DNA of 11,145 bases from Chloroflexota bacterium (GTDB lineage Bacteria > Chloroflexota > Anaerolineae > Promineifilales > Promineifilaceae). The notes under the pieces are model-generated. The model searched no databases, was not told the origin of the DNA, and saw only the letters and a program-made list of their open reading frames with translations. The translations under genes were made by a program, and so were the position numbers. Shown piece after piece: positions 1-7,416 of the stretch (positions within the stretch are counted from its first letter, which is position 1; each line of letters begins with the position of its first letter). The stretch is taken from contig JAHEEY010000117.1 of NCBI GenBank assembly GCA_024640485.1, positions 1 to 11,145 of the forward strand. The letters are read 5' to 3'.

Positions 1-1
1 C

Positions 2-583
2 TACCGGCAGCGGCTGAATGGCCAGTGGGGTATTGTTGACACTAACGACTGTGTCAATGGCGCTCGATATCTTGTGGATCGGGAATTGGCCGATGGCCAG
101 CGGCTGGCAATTCGAGGCGGCAGCGCCGGTGGATACACCACGCTGTGTGCGATCACCTTCCACGATCTCTTCAATGCCAGCGCCTGCTATTACGGCATCA
201 GCAACATTGAAAGCCTCGCCGTCGAGACCCATAAATTTGAGTCCCGTTACATGGACAATCTCATTGGGCCATACCCGCAGACGAAAGCTCGTTATCAGGA
301 ACGCTCACCGATTCACTTCGTCGAACAGATTCGCTGTCCGGTGATCTTTTTTCAAGGGCTGGAGGATCTTGTGGTCCCACCGGCGCAGTCCGAGTTGATG
401 GTCCAAACGCTGCGAGCCAACGGGGTGACCGTCGCCTATGTGCCGTTTGCAGGCGAACAGCACGGCTTTCGCCAGGCTGCCTCTATCAAACGGGCGCTAG
501 ATGGCGAACTGTTCTTTTATGGCCGTATCTTCGGCTTCGATCTGGCGGATCCGGTAGAGCCGGTGACCATCGAAAATCTTTAG
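2..583 (+). CDS. S9 family (prolyl oligopeptidase / acylaminoacyl-peptidase type) serine peptidase, C-terminal part
   Basis: The frame is open from the left edge (codon at 2) to TAG at 581-583, giving 193 C-terminal residues; the N-terminal beta-propeller expected in this family lies outside the window. The alpha/beta-hydrolase catalytic triad is complete. The nucleophile Ser is in GGSAGGYTTL (codon 122-124), the Asp in GLEDLVVPP (365-367) and the His in GEQHGF (461-463). The stretch WGIVDTNDCVNGARYLV before the nucleophile elbow is typical of S9C dipeptidyl/acylaminoacyl peptidases. The likely role is removal of short N-terminal peptides or acyl-amino acids from oligopeptides; location cannot be judged without the N-terminus. 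A GTG at 74 opens a shorter reading, but family residues continue upstream of it, so it is not the start. A gap of more than 500 bp separates it from the ABC genes, so co-transcription is not indicated. The family call is secure; the exact specificity is not. Confidence 0.93.
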   Translation, partial: YRQRLNGQWGIVDTNDCVNGARYLVDRELADGQRLAIRGGSAGGYTTLCAITFHDLFNASACYYGISNIESLAVETHKFESRYMDNLIGPYPQTKARYQERSPIHFVEQIRCPVIFFQGLEDLVVPPAQSELMVQTLRANGVTVAYVPFAGEQHGFRQAASIKRALDGELFFYGRIFGFDLADPVEPVTIENL

Positions 584-1120
584 CCCATGCGGCCTCGGCA
601 ATCTCTAGACCAAGATAGACCCTGTTTGTTCTGTCGCTATCATTAACAAACCGTGGTCAAAAATCACTGGTCCGCCGGCTTGCCGGTTTCCACAGCCACA
701 AAGCTCGATTAGGGCTTCATACTCGAGAAGAACGAAGTTTTGAACAGTTGTTCACGACCTAATCTGCGCTTTGACTTCCTGCTTTGGCAAGGCATCGGCT
801 GGCCATCCCATATGCCAAGCTGTTATCCAGGAGCGGATTGAACTACCAGGTCCACCCGATTCGTGATAATCTCACCATGTGCACAGGGTTGTGCCATCGG
901 ACTTTCGGGTTAGGGCCCATAAGATGGATCACAGACCAGGTGACTAGCGGACCGTTTTCGGCGGCTCTCTGGCGATCAAAAGGCGCAGCGTCTTAAGCCT
1001 CATCATTGGTCATCCGAATGAAGATAATAAGGGGCAATTTGCATTCATCTTCTCATCCTGTGGACATCTGTCTAGGTTAATAACTGGCGTGCAGCATCAT
1101 CAAATTACAGAACCTGACAA
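584..1120. other. Gene-free intergenic region of about 540 bp
   Basis: This stretch separates the peptidase gene from the first permease gene. I find no convincing coding region: a TTG-started 70-codon frame at 784-996 has no recognisable motif. No RNA gene or strong rho-independent terminator is visible. It contains the GAAC-N4-GTTC palindrome listed separately, a 7-bp AT-rich inverted repeat (624-630 with 645-651, 14-nt loop) and a short CCGG-CTTG-CCGG dyad (675-686). It is the natural place for the promoter of the ABC genes, but I cannot name a convincing -35/-10 pair. The best -10-like string, GATAAT at 865-870, lacks a well-spaced -35. Its size suggests a long leader, regulatory sites, or a decayed gene. 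Confidence 0.6.
741..754. promoter_or_regulatory. 14-bp palindrome TGAACA-GT-TGTTCA (LexA/SOS-box-like, putative operator)
   Basis: The six-base arms at 741-746 and 749-754 are perfect inverted complements around a 2-bp centre. Read another way it is GAAC-N4-GTTC, the core of the LexA (DinR/Cheo) box known from Gram-positive bacteria, flanked here by T and A rather than C and G. It lies 366 bp upstream of the first permease ATG, which is far for a direct operator, and no SOS gene is visible nearby. The palindrome is seen directly; a regulator binding it is inference. Confidence 0.3.
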
Positions 1121-4100
1121 ATGAATTTCTTTTCTTTTCTCGTTCGTCGCATCAGGCGCCATTGGCAAATACTTCTCACCCTCAGTCTCGGCGTTTTTCT
1201 CTCAACGTCGCTGCTGGCAAGCAGCCCCATACTTGTCAATACTGTCGTTGAGTTTGGTTTGCGGCGCACGCTGATCGCCGCTGATCCGCTGTCAAGCAAC
1301 CTGCGGCTGAAGACGTTTGGGCGAGTCGATGAAAGCTCGTATCCGGAATTAGACAGCCAGACCCAATCGCATCTCCGGCCCCGTCTGCAAAATCACATGA
1401 TTCAGGTGATCCCAACGGCGGGCACCCGATGGCTGTTCCCGTGGGTGGATGAACAGCCAGTTTCCGACCAGCGGGTCAATATCCGCTTCTACGGTAGAAA
1501 TGAGACGGACATTGTGCGTTATGTCAATTTGGCGTCGGGCGCATGGCCGTCGGCGCCAGACCAGTCCGCTGACCGCTTGCCGGCTGTGATCAGCGAGGAA
1601 TTCGCCCAGGCATACGATCTCGCGGTTGGGGATCTGCTGCCGCTGAGCTTCACCAGGCAAGAGTCATCCCCCAATTTCTGGTTGGAAATCAGCGGGATCA
1701 TTCAGCCGATCGACCCTCGGGACAGCTACTGGTTCGGCGGCCTAACCCCGTTACACGCTCAGAGCGATGACCGCTGGAGCGCCCAGTATGCCGCGATCAT
1801 CCCCTATGACAATTTTTTCCCATCCATCCAGAACCTCTTCCCCGACATCCCCATGGAGCTTGCCTGGATGGTGTCGTTGTCACCGGAAAGCTTCGCCACC
1901 AAGGACATCTCATCCTTTCGCTCCCAGTTGGCTGGATTGGCTGACGACCTCCGAGCCCAATCGCCCAGCATCACTATTGACAGCCAGATAGACCCGGTCC
2001 TAGCCAATTTTGCCGCTCAGGCCACCGCCATTCGCGCGCCCCTGTACTTCCTGACCGCGGAAGTAGTACTGCTGGTCCTTTACTACGTGATCATGGTCGC
2101 GGCACTTGCCGTTCGCCAGGTGGAGCGGGAGTTCGCCATCCTGCAGAGCCGCGGCGCATCCGGCGGACAGATATTCCGTATCCAGGCAGGGGAAGCGGTC
2201 ATCATCAGTCTGACGGCTCTGCTCAGCGGGCCTGCTCTGGGGCTGCTGCTAGTGAAAGGGCTTATTCTTGCCGGCCCGCTGGCCGATGTCAGTGAGCCCG
2301 GCTGGGCGCTGACGCTGCCCCAAGCCGCCTGGCTGGCTGCCGGCATGGGCGCCCTGGCCAGCGTCATGGGGCTGCTCATCCCGGTAGGGCCGGCGATCAA
2401 ACGGACCATTGTCACCTACCAACAATCAACCACCCGCGATAACCGCACCCCATTGTGGCAGCGCTATTACTTGGATGTGTTTGTCTTGGCGATTGGCCTG
2501 GTCCTCTTGTGGCGCCTTCAAGTGTACGGCAGCATCGTCGGCGGTTCCATCAGCCGGCCCCGAGTTGATTGGCTGCTGGTTCTGTCCCCGATAGCGCTTC
2601 TTCTGGGAGCAGGCACAATTTTGCTGCGGGTGTTCCCGCTGGCCCTGAGAGCGCTGGCAGCCATGGCCAGCCGCGGTCGCGGGCTGCCGGCCGTTTTAGC
2701 GATGCGGCAGGCGGCGCGCAACCCCAATCATGTGGCCCGGCTGGTCCTGCTGCTGACCCTGGCAATGTCCCTGGGCATTCTCACTACCGGCATCAATGCC
2801 ACTCTGGATGAAAGTGAATTGGAACGTTCCCGCTATACCACTGGCAGCGACCTGCGCATTTCCTCACGACGGAATATCCCCTTATCAAAGGTGGATCAGT
2901 TGGACAGCGTTAGCGCGACCGCCAGTGTTTGGCGAGGGACTGGATCCGTCAGCCTTGGGCGGAATTACAACCGGTTTGATATCCTGGCGATTGACCCCTT
3001 TTCTTTTGCCAATATCACCCACTATCGGGGCGATTTTTCAGAACGGCCTATGGGCGAGCTGCTGGGAGAGCTGGTGCTGGACGAAATACAGGAGCAGCCG
3101 ACGGTGCCCTTGCCCGGAAAACCAAACCAGTTCGGCTTGTGGCTGTGGTCGGCCCCCGATCCTGAAGACGGCATCTCCTATTTGGGAGGAGACAGCAATT
3201 TCGACAGGATCGGACTGGAGATCAAGATCCAAACAGCCAAGGGTGAGCTGATCAGCCACAAGCTGGCCGCCAGCGAAATCGGCGGTTATCCAAATGACGG
3301 CTGGCGATTCTTTGAGACTGAGCTCCCACAACTATCCGACACCAGCTATCCCATCAGCATACATTCGCTATGGATTCGCAGCCGGGCCCGCACCGTCGGG
3401 GAATACAGCCGCTACATCGCCACCGATATGAACCTGGCGATTGATGAACTGACCGTCACCGACAGCGAAACAGGGGAGATAATTATCGCCGAAGATATGG
3501 AAAATCTGATGACCTTGTGGCAGCTGGATGATTTAGGGTCCTCTGTCAATTTCGACTTCACCCATGCTCACTCAGGAGTGAAGAGCCAGCTGCTCAATCT
3601 GCATTTCCAAGAGCCCCATCAACAGATCGGCTTCAAGCTAGTATCTCTTTTCACCCGGTACGATCCGATCCCATGCCTGGTTAGCCCGCAGTTTCTCGCA
3701 GCGGTAGAGTCCCAGGTGGGAGATGTCATTCAGATCGTGGTCAACTCCCAGCCGACCCTCGTTCGCATAGCTGGGACAGTCAACTATTTCCCAACCATGT
3801 ATGAGAATGCTAACGCCGGCTACCTCATTACCAATCGGGATGCATTGTTGGCAAGTCAAAACAGCATTTCCAATAGATCTGTCAATGTGAATGAGTCGCT
3901 GCTGCAGATCAGCGCCGGAACGACCGCCGATTCCGTGACCGTAGCGGCGATGGCCTCCATCCCGGAAATCGATCAGGCCTGGGAAACGGAGAATGTGCGC
4001 AAGACCATTAAGGCGGATCCAATGGCGTTGGGGCTGAGGAGCGTCACTTTCTTTGGCTATGTGCTGACGACGCTGCTGAGCTTGATCGGATTTGCCACCT

Positions 4101-4456
4101 ACTTCTTCATGAATGCTCGCCAAAAAGAATCGGTTTACGGGGTGCTGCGCTCCATCGGGTTATCCCCACGGCAGTTGTACGGCACCCTGGTGATGGAGCA
4201 GGTCGTGCTGATCTTGGCCGGGCTGGCCATCGGCACCGGGTTAGGCATGCTGCTCAACCAGATCACCCTTCCTGGGCTGCCGATTACCTTTGGCGACCGG
4301 CCGCCAACGCCGCCGTTTATCGCCCGCAGTAATTGGCTGGCGGTCGGCCGCATCTATCTGACCTTGGCTATCGCCTTCTTCGTCACCCTGGGCCTTGCCA
4401 CCATGCTGTTGTGGCGCACCAAGCTCCATCGCGTCCTGCGTGTGGGCGAGGAATAA
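1121..4456 (+). CDS. Large FtsX/MacB-type ABC transporter permease (subunit A), with beta-sandwich-like insertion
   Basis: Membrane subunit of an ABC complex, 1111 aa. An in-frame TGA at 1115-1117 forces the start to the ATG at 1121, although no clear Shine-Dalgarno precedes it. About ten membrane helices are visible by eye: one near residues 17-38, three at about 308-331, 356-378 and 392-418, three at about 451-466, 484-506 and 538-560, and three at about 975-997, 1019-1045 and 1072-1094. Extracytoplasmic domains lie between helices 1-2 and 7-8. FtsX coupling motifs follow helix 2 (REFAILQSRGAS, from residue 336) and helix 8 (YGVLRSIGLSPRQL, from 1006), so two FtsX modules are present. The first outer domain has a YWFG motif (203-206). 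The second begins near TGSDLR (574-579), carries NYFPT (888-892) and holds an inserted beta-rich segment at about 669-835. The C-terminus ends LRVGEE. Permease B has the same plan and many matching motifs, such as WQRYY. Substrate unknown. Confidence 0.93.
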   Translation: MNFFSFLVRRIRRHWQILLTLSLGVFLSTSLLASSPILVNTVVEFGLRRTLIAADPLSSNLRLKTFGRVDESSYPELDSQTQSHLRPRLQNHMIQVIPTAGTRWLFPWVDEQPVSDQRVNIRFYGRNETDIVRYVNLASGAWPSAPDQSADRLPAVISEEFAQAYDLAVGDLLPLSFTRQESSPNFWLEISGIIQPIDPRDSYWFGGLTPLHAQSDDRWSAQYAAIIPYDNFFPSIQNLFPDIPMELAWMVSLSPESFATKDISSFRSQLAGLADDLRAQSPSITIDSQIDPVLANFAAQATAIRAPLYFLTAEVVLLVLYYVIMVAALAVRQVEREFAILQSRGASGGQIFRIQAGEAVIISLTALLSGPALGLLLVKGLILAGPLADVSEPGWALTLPQAAWLAAGMGALASVMGLLIPVGPAIKRTIVTYQQSTTRDNRTPLWQRYYLDVFVLAIGLVLLWRLQVYGSIVGGSISRPRVDWLLVLSPIALLLGAGTILLRVFPLALRALAAMASRGRGLPAVLAMRQAARNPNHVARLVLLLTLAMSLGILTTGINATLDESELERSRYTTGSDLRISSRRNIPLSKVDQLDSVSATASVWRGTGSVSLGRNYNRFDILAIDPFSFANITHYRGDFSERPMGELLGELVLDEIQEQPTVPLPGKPNQFGLWLWSAPDPEDGISYLGGDSNFDRIGLEIKIQTAKGELISHKLAASEIGGYPNDGWRFFETELPQLSDTSYPISIHSLWIRSRARTVGEYSRYIATDMNLAIDELTVTDSETGEIIIAEDMENLMTLWQLDDLGSSVNFDFTHAHSGVKSQLLNLHFQEPHQQIGFKLVSLFTRYDPIPCLVSPQFLAAVESQVGDVIQIVVNSQPTLVRIAGTVNYFPTMYENANAGYLITNRDALLASQNSISNRSVNVNESLLQISAGTTADSVTVAAMASIPEIDQAWETENVRKTIKADPMALGLRSVTFFGYVLTTLLSLIGFATYFFMNARQKESVYGVLRSIGLSPRQLYGTLVMEQVVLILAGLAIGTGLGMLLNQITLPGLPITFGDRPPTPPFIARSNWLAVGRIYLTLAIAFFVTLGLATMLLWRTKLHRVLRVGEE

Positions 4457-4478
4457 TCGGAGTGAACCCGATCATCGC

Positions 4479-4505
4479 CAGCCGGATCGGTGGCTGGGCC
4501 GGCTG
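4479..4505 (+). other. Intercistronic hairpin between the two permease genes
   Basis: CAGCCGG at 4479-4485 pairs perfectly with CCGGCTG at 4499-4505 around a 13-nt loop, followed by five A residues at 4506-4510. An alternative pairing, CCAGCC at 4478-4483 with GGCTGG at 4492-4497, excludes the first. There is no downstream U-tract, so it is not a classical terminator for this direction. It may tune translation or mRNA stability between the permease cistrons. Function is inferred only from position. Confidence 0.35.
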
Positions 4506-4552
4506 AAAAAGCCGCGGGCTTGTCTGGCAGAGAGACTATAGGTTTGCATCAT

Positions 4553-7330
4553 ATGCTGTTATTGAAATTCTCGATTCTTCACATGATCCGCCATTGGCGT
4601 ATGAACCTGGTGGTCCTGGCAGCGATGCTGTTGTCAACAATTTTCCTCTCCGGTCTGCCGTCCTATGCCACCGCGATCGCGGGGCAGAATCTGCGACAAC
4701 AGTTGGATGAGGCTCCACCCGCCTCTCGAAATATCCGAGTCACTGGAGAAGGGTTGAGTTCGGCGGTATACGGAGAACTGGTAGATCTATTAGGCCCGTT
4801 GATCCTGGACCGTATTGAAGTCAGGAGCCAGGAGCCTATAGAGGGCCCTTCCGTTTTTTACCATGAGGGAGAAAACACGGAGATCCCGGTCGACGAATAT
4901 CTTCGCTTCACGCCCCAATCGTTTAGTGAGCTGAGCAGCCTGGTTGAAGTTGTCCAGGGGCGCCTGCCTGACCATTTGAGTCCCGTACCCAACCGCTTCT
5001 ACTCGGTTTTGGAGGCGGTCATCGGCACCGATGCTGCCGGCAATGCCACCTTCAGCCGGGCGAACGGGACGCAATTGGAATTGATCCATTTGAAAGTCGG
5101 CGATCAGCTTCGATCCATGGATGGTTCGATACGGATCAACATCGTTGGCATTATCGCCCCAAAAGACGCGGAAAACGATGCCTGGTGGGGAGATATGCTC
5201 CCCTTTTCATTCAGACGGCAGAAGCTGCATGGCTGGAGTTTTCCAGATACTCTGACGGTATCACTGCTGATGTCTCCCCTAACGATGGAAACATATTTCC
5301 CCAATCACGACCGTTACTGGCGAGTCCTGACTGATGTCTCGCAAATAACCGTTGATAATGCCGCCGAAACACACCAGCTATTAAGCAGCGCGGAATCACA
5401 GTTGAAGGTGAAAATTGACAGCAGCCTGATAGCGATTCTGGACGCATACCAGCGGAGTTTATCAACCGCCCGGACGACATTGTTTCTGCTGACGGCTCAG
5501 TCGCTGCTCTTCGTGTTCTATGCCTTGATCATGATCGGCTCCTACGTTCTGCGCCAGTCCCAAAGCGAACTCTCGTCATTAGCAGGCAGGGGATTCTCCC
5601 GCCGGCAGATCACTCTGATTTTCGCTGTTCAAGCGGGGATCATCGCCTTCGCCATCGCGGCCCCTTTGGGCCCTTACCTGGCCAAAGCAGCCTTGTCGGC
5701 CTGGGGCGCGCTGACCGGCACGGTGACACCCTCGGGCATTACTAGAGAATCCTGGATCCTAACGATCATCGCCGCGATCTTCGGCTGGCTGATCCTGGTT
5801 ATCTCCATCTATCTGGGAACCAGGCAAACATTGATTGAATGGGAGCACCGGCTGGCCCGGCCCAGCGTACGGGCATCTTGGCAGCGCTACTATGTCGACT
5901 TTCTGCTGCTGGCCCTGGGCGGGTTGATATTCTGGCAGCTGTCGGACACTGGCGCGTTTGCCAATCAGCGGTTCGATGCCTCACAAACCATCTCAGGGCC
6001 ATCCGATCCGTTTCTACTGTTGGGCCCCTCGCTGCTGCTGATTGCCCTGGCGCTGGTGTTCCTGCGTCTGTTCCCGCTGCTGCTTCGCATAGTGTCATGG
6101 AGGGCGAGCCAAAGCCGCGGTCTCGTCCTCCCCTTTGGTCTCTCGAGGTTGGCGCGAGATCCGGTGGCGCCCAGCCGGGTAGTCATGCTGATCAGCCTGG
6201 CCGCCGGGCTGACCCTGTTCGCCACCCTGTTCAAGAATTCTCTGGCAAACCGGCAGATTGAAATCGCCCACTACCAAACCGGCGCCGATCTGCGGGCATC
6301 GATACCGCTTCATGCCCAGGAGGAAATCTACCAGGAGTTCTCCCGCCTGCCTGGCGTCCAAGCGGCCTCACCCGTCTATCTCAACAATCGTTCTTACTTG
6401 TCTACGGCTTTAAGCCGGCAGACCACATTGTTGGCCCTCGACCCAGCCACCTTCCCCCAAGTGGCCCGCTTCGCCCCCCATACCAGCAGCCTGACGATGG
6501 CGGCTATCTTGGAGGCGCTGCCGCTGGACCCAGACAGCCCTGCCATCCCGGCAGTCTTTTCAAATGACGCCCCTCCCAACGACAAGGAGATAGGAGACAT
6601 CCTCACCTATGTTATCGGATCTCAGAAAACTGATTTCGAGGTCAGAGGGATTATCGAGAATTTCCCCTACATCGAAGGGCCGTTCTTTATCGCCAACTTG
6701 GGAGCAATTGAAGCCGCCGTCGATCTAAAGACGATTTCAGGCCCAAGAAGAGGGCTCAAAGAAATGTGGCTGGCGGTGGAACCTGAGATGCAAGCCTCCC
6801 TGGCTGCTTTGATCAACTCCGGCAAGCCGTTTTCAGACAGCATCATCACCGGCAATGCCCAGGCCAGAGCGCAGCAGCTCAAATCAGACCTGATTGCCCG
6901 GGAAACTTACGGCGCTTTTGAACTGAATGCATTTACCATGGCGGCCTTGAGCGTGGCCATCTTCATTCTGGTGCACTTCTTCTCTGCCCAGCAGCGGCGG
7001 TACGAATTCAGCATCCTGCGCGCTTTAGGCTTGTCTCACCGGCAGCTCTTTGGTTTGCTGAGTCTGGAAGGGATCATCCTGGCGGTGATTGGCATGGCCG
7101 CCGGCAGCGGCCTGGGGTATGGCTTGGCGCTGCTCATGCGCCCGCTGTTGTCCCGAACCCTCACAGTGGCAATCGGGGGAGACGCGATTTACGATATCTT
7201 GATCAATTGGTCGGAGGTAAGCGGATTATTTATCATGCTTGCCGGATCTTATGGGCTGGCATTACTGCTGCTGATGATTGCATTGCTGCGCACCGGCATC
7301 CATCACGCCATGAGGCTGGGAGATGAATAG
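4553..7330 (+). CDS. Large FtsX/MacB-type ABC transporter permease (subunit B)
   Basis: Second membrane subunit, 925 aa from ATG 4553. The frame is open upstream to a GTG at 4490, but the ATG is preferred because its N-terminus (FSILHMIRHW) aligns with that of permease A (FSFLVRRIRRHW); neither start has a strong ribosome site. About ten helices are visible: residues 17-40, 310-333, 363-385, 402-424, 448-463, 485-510, 537-560, 796-812, 832-858 and 888-913. Motifs shared with permease A are WWGD (211-214; YWFG in A), an FtsX coupling motif SLAGRGFSRRQI (342-353), WQRYYVD (443-449), TGADLR (576-581), NFP (703-705), EFSILRALGLSHRQL (818-832) and a C-terminal MRLGDE. Its second extracytoplasmic domain is about 175 residues shorter than in permease A and lacks the beta-sandwich-like insertion. 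The two probably arose by duplication and form a heterodimer driven by the ATPase encoded next. Substrate unknown. Confidence 0.92.
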   Translation: MLLLKFSILHMIRHWRMNLVVLAAMLLSTIFLSGLPSYATAIAGQNLRQQLDEAPPASRNIRVTGEGLSSAVYGELVDLLGPLILDRIEVRSQEPIEGPSVFYHEGENTEIPVDEYLRFTPQSFSELSSLVEVVQGRLPDHLSPVPNRFYSVLEAVIGTDAAGNATFSRANGTQLELIHLKVGDQLRSMDGSIRINIVGIIAPKDAENDAWWGDMLPFSFRRQKLHGWSFPDTLTVSLLMSPLTMETYFPNHDRYWRVLTDVSQITVDNAAETHQLLSSAESQLKVKIDSSLIAILDAYQRSLSTARTTLFLLTAQSLLFVFYALIMIGSYVLRQSQSELSSLAGRGFSRRQITLIFAVQAGIIAFAIAAPLGPYLAKAALSAWGALTGTVTPSGITRESWILTIIAAIFGWLILVISIYLGTRQTLIEWEHRLARPSVRASWQRYYVDFLLLALGGLIFWQLSDTGAFANQRFDASQTISGPSDPFLLLGPSLLLIALALVFLRLFPLLLRIVSWRASQSRGLVLPFGLSRLARDPVAPSRVVMLISLAAGLTLFATLFKNSLANRQIEIAHYQTGADLRASIPLHAQEEIYQEFSRLPGVQAASPVYLNNRSYLSTALSRQTTLLALDPATFPQVARFAPHTSSLTMAAILEALPLDPDSPAIPAVFSNDAPPNDKEIGDILTYVIGSQKTDFEVRGIIENFPYIEGPFFIANLGAIEAAVDLKTISGPRRGLKEMWLAVEPEMQASLAALINSGKPFSDSIITGNAQARAQQLKSDLIARETYGAFELNAFTMAALSVAIFILVHFFSAQQRRYEFSILRALGLSHRQLFGLLSLEGIILAVIGMAAGSGLGYGLALLMRPLLSRTLTVAIGGDAIYDILINWSEVSGLFIMLAGSYGLALLLLMIALLRTGIHHAMRLGDE

Positions 7331-7403
7331 CGCCTAGAGAGCATCTGCCAGTCAAAACTAACCAGCCTTTCCCTGCGTGGTTGCGGGTGGATAGTTAATT
7401 AGT

Positions 7404-7408
7404 AAGGA
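7404..7408 (+). promoter_or_regulatory. Ribosome binding site of the tandem ATPase gene
   Basis: AAGGA lies 8 nt before the ATG at 7417, the clearest Shine-Dalgarno in the window. An in-frame TAA at 7396-7398 rules out an upstream start. The 86-bp gap after permease B shows no strong promoter or terminator, which fits co-transcription with the permease genes. Confidence 0.7.
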
Positions 7409-7416
7409 TTTCTTTC

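Noticed and set aside
624..651. GTTTGTT ... AACAAAC inverted repeat with 14-nt loop
   Set aside because: A 7-bp arm pair at this spacing is expected about once by chance in a region this size, and it is AT-rich with no T-tract.
675..686. CCGG-CTTG-CCGG dyad followed by TTT as a terminator for the peptidase gene
   Set aside because: The stem is only 4-5 bp and the T run only three, too weak to call.
784..996. A 70-codon TTG-started frame in the intergenic region
   Set aside because: No ribosome binding site, no recognisable motif and a length expected by chance.
1023..1052. GAAGAT ... ATCTTC repeat before the first permease gene
   Set aside because: Only 6 bp with a long loop; no better than chance.
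4490..4552. N-terminal extension of permease B from GTG 4490
   Set aside because: The extension overlaps the intercistronic hairpin and has no counterpart in permease A, whose N-terminus aligns with the product from ATG 4553.
5839..6261. Open frames of 60-160 codons on other frames and the opposite strand inside the permease and ATPase genes
   Set aside because: All lie within strongly supported genes, have low-complexity composition and carry no family motifs.
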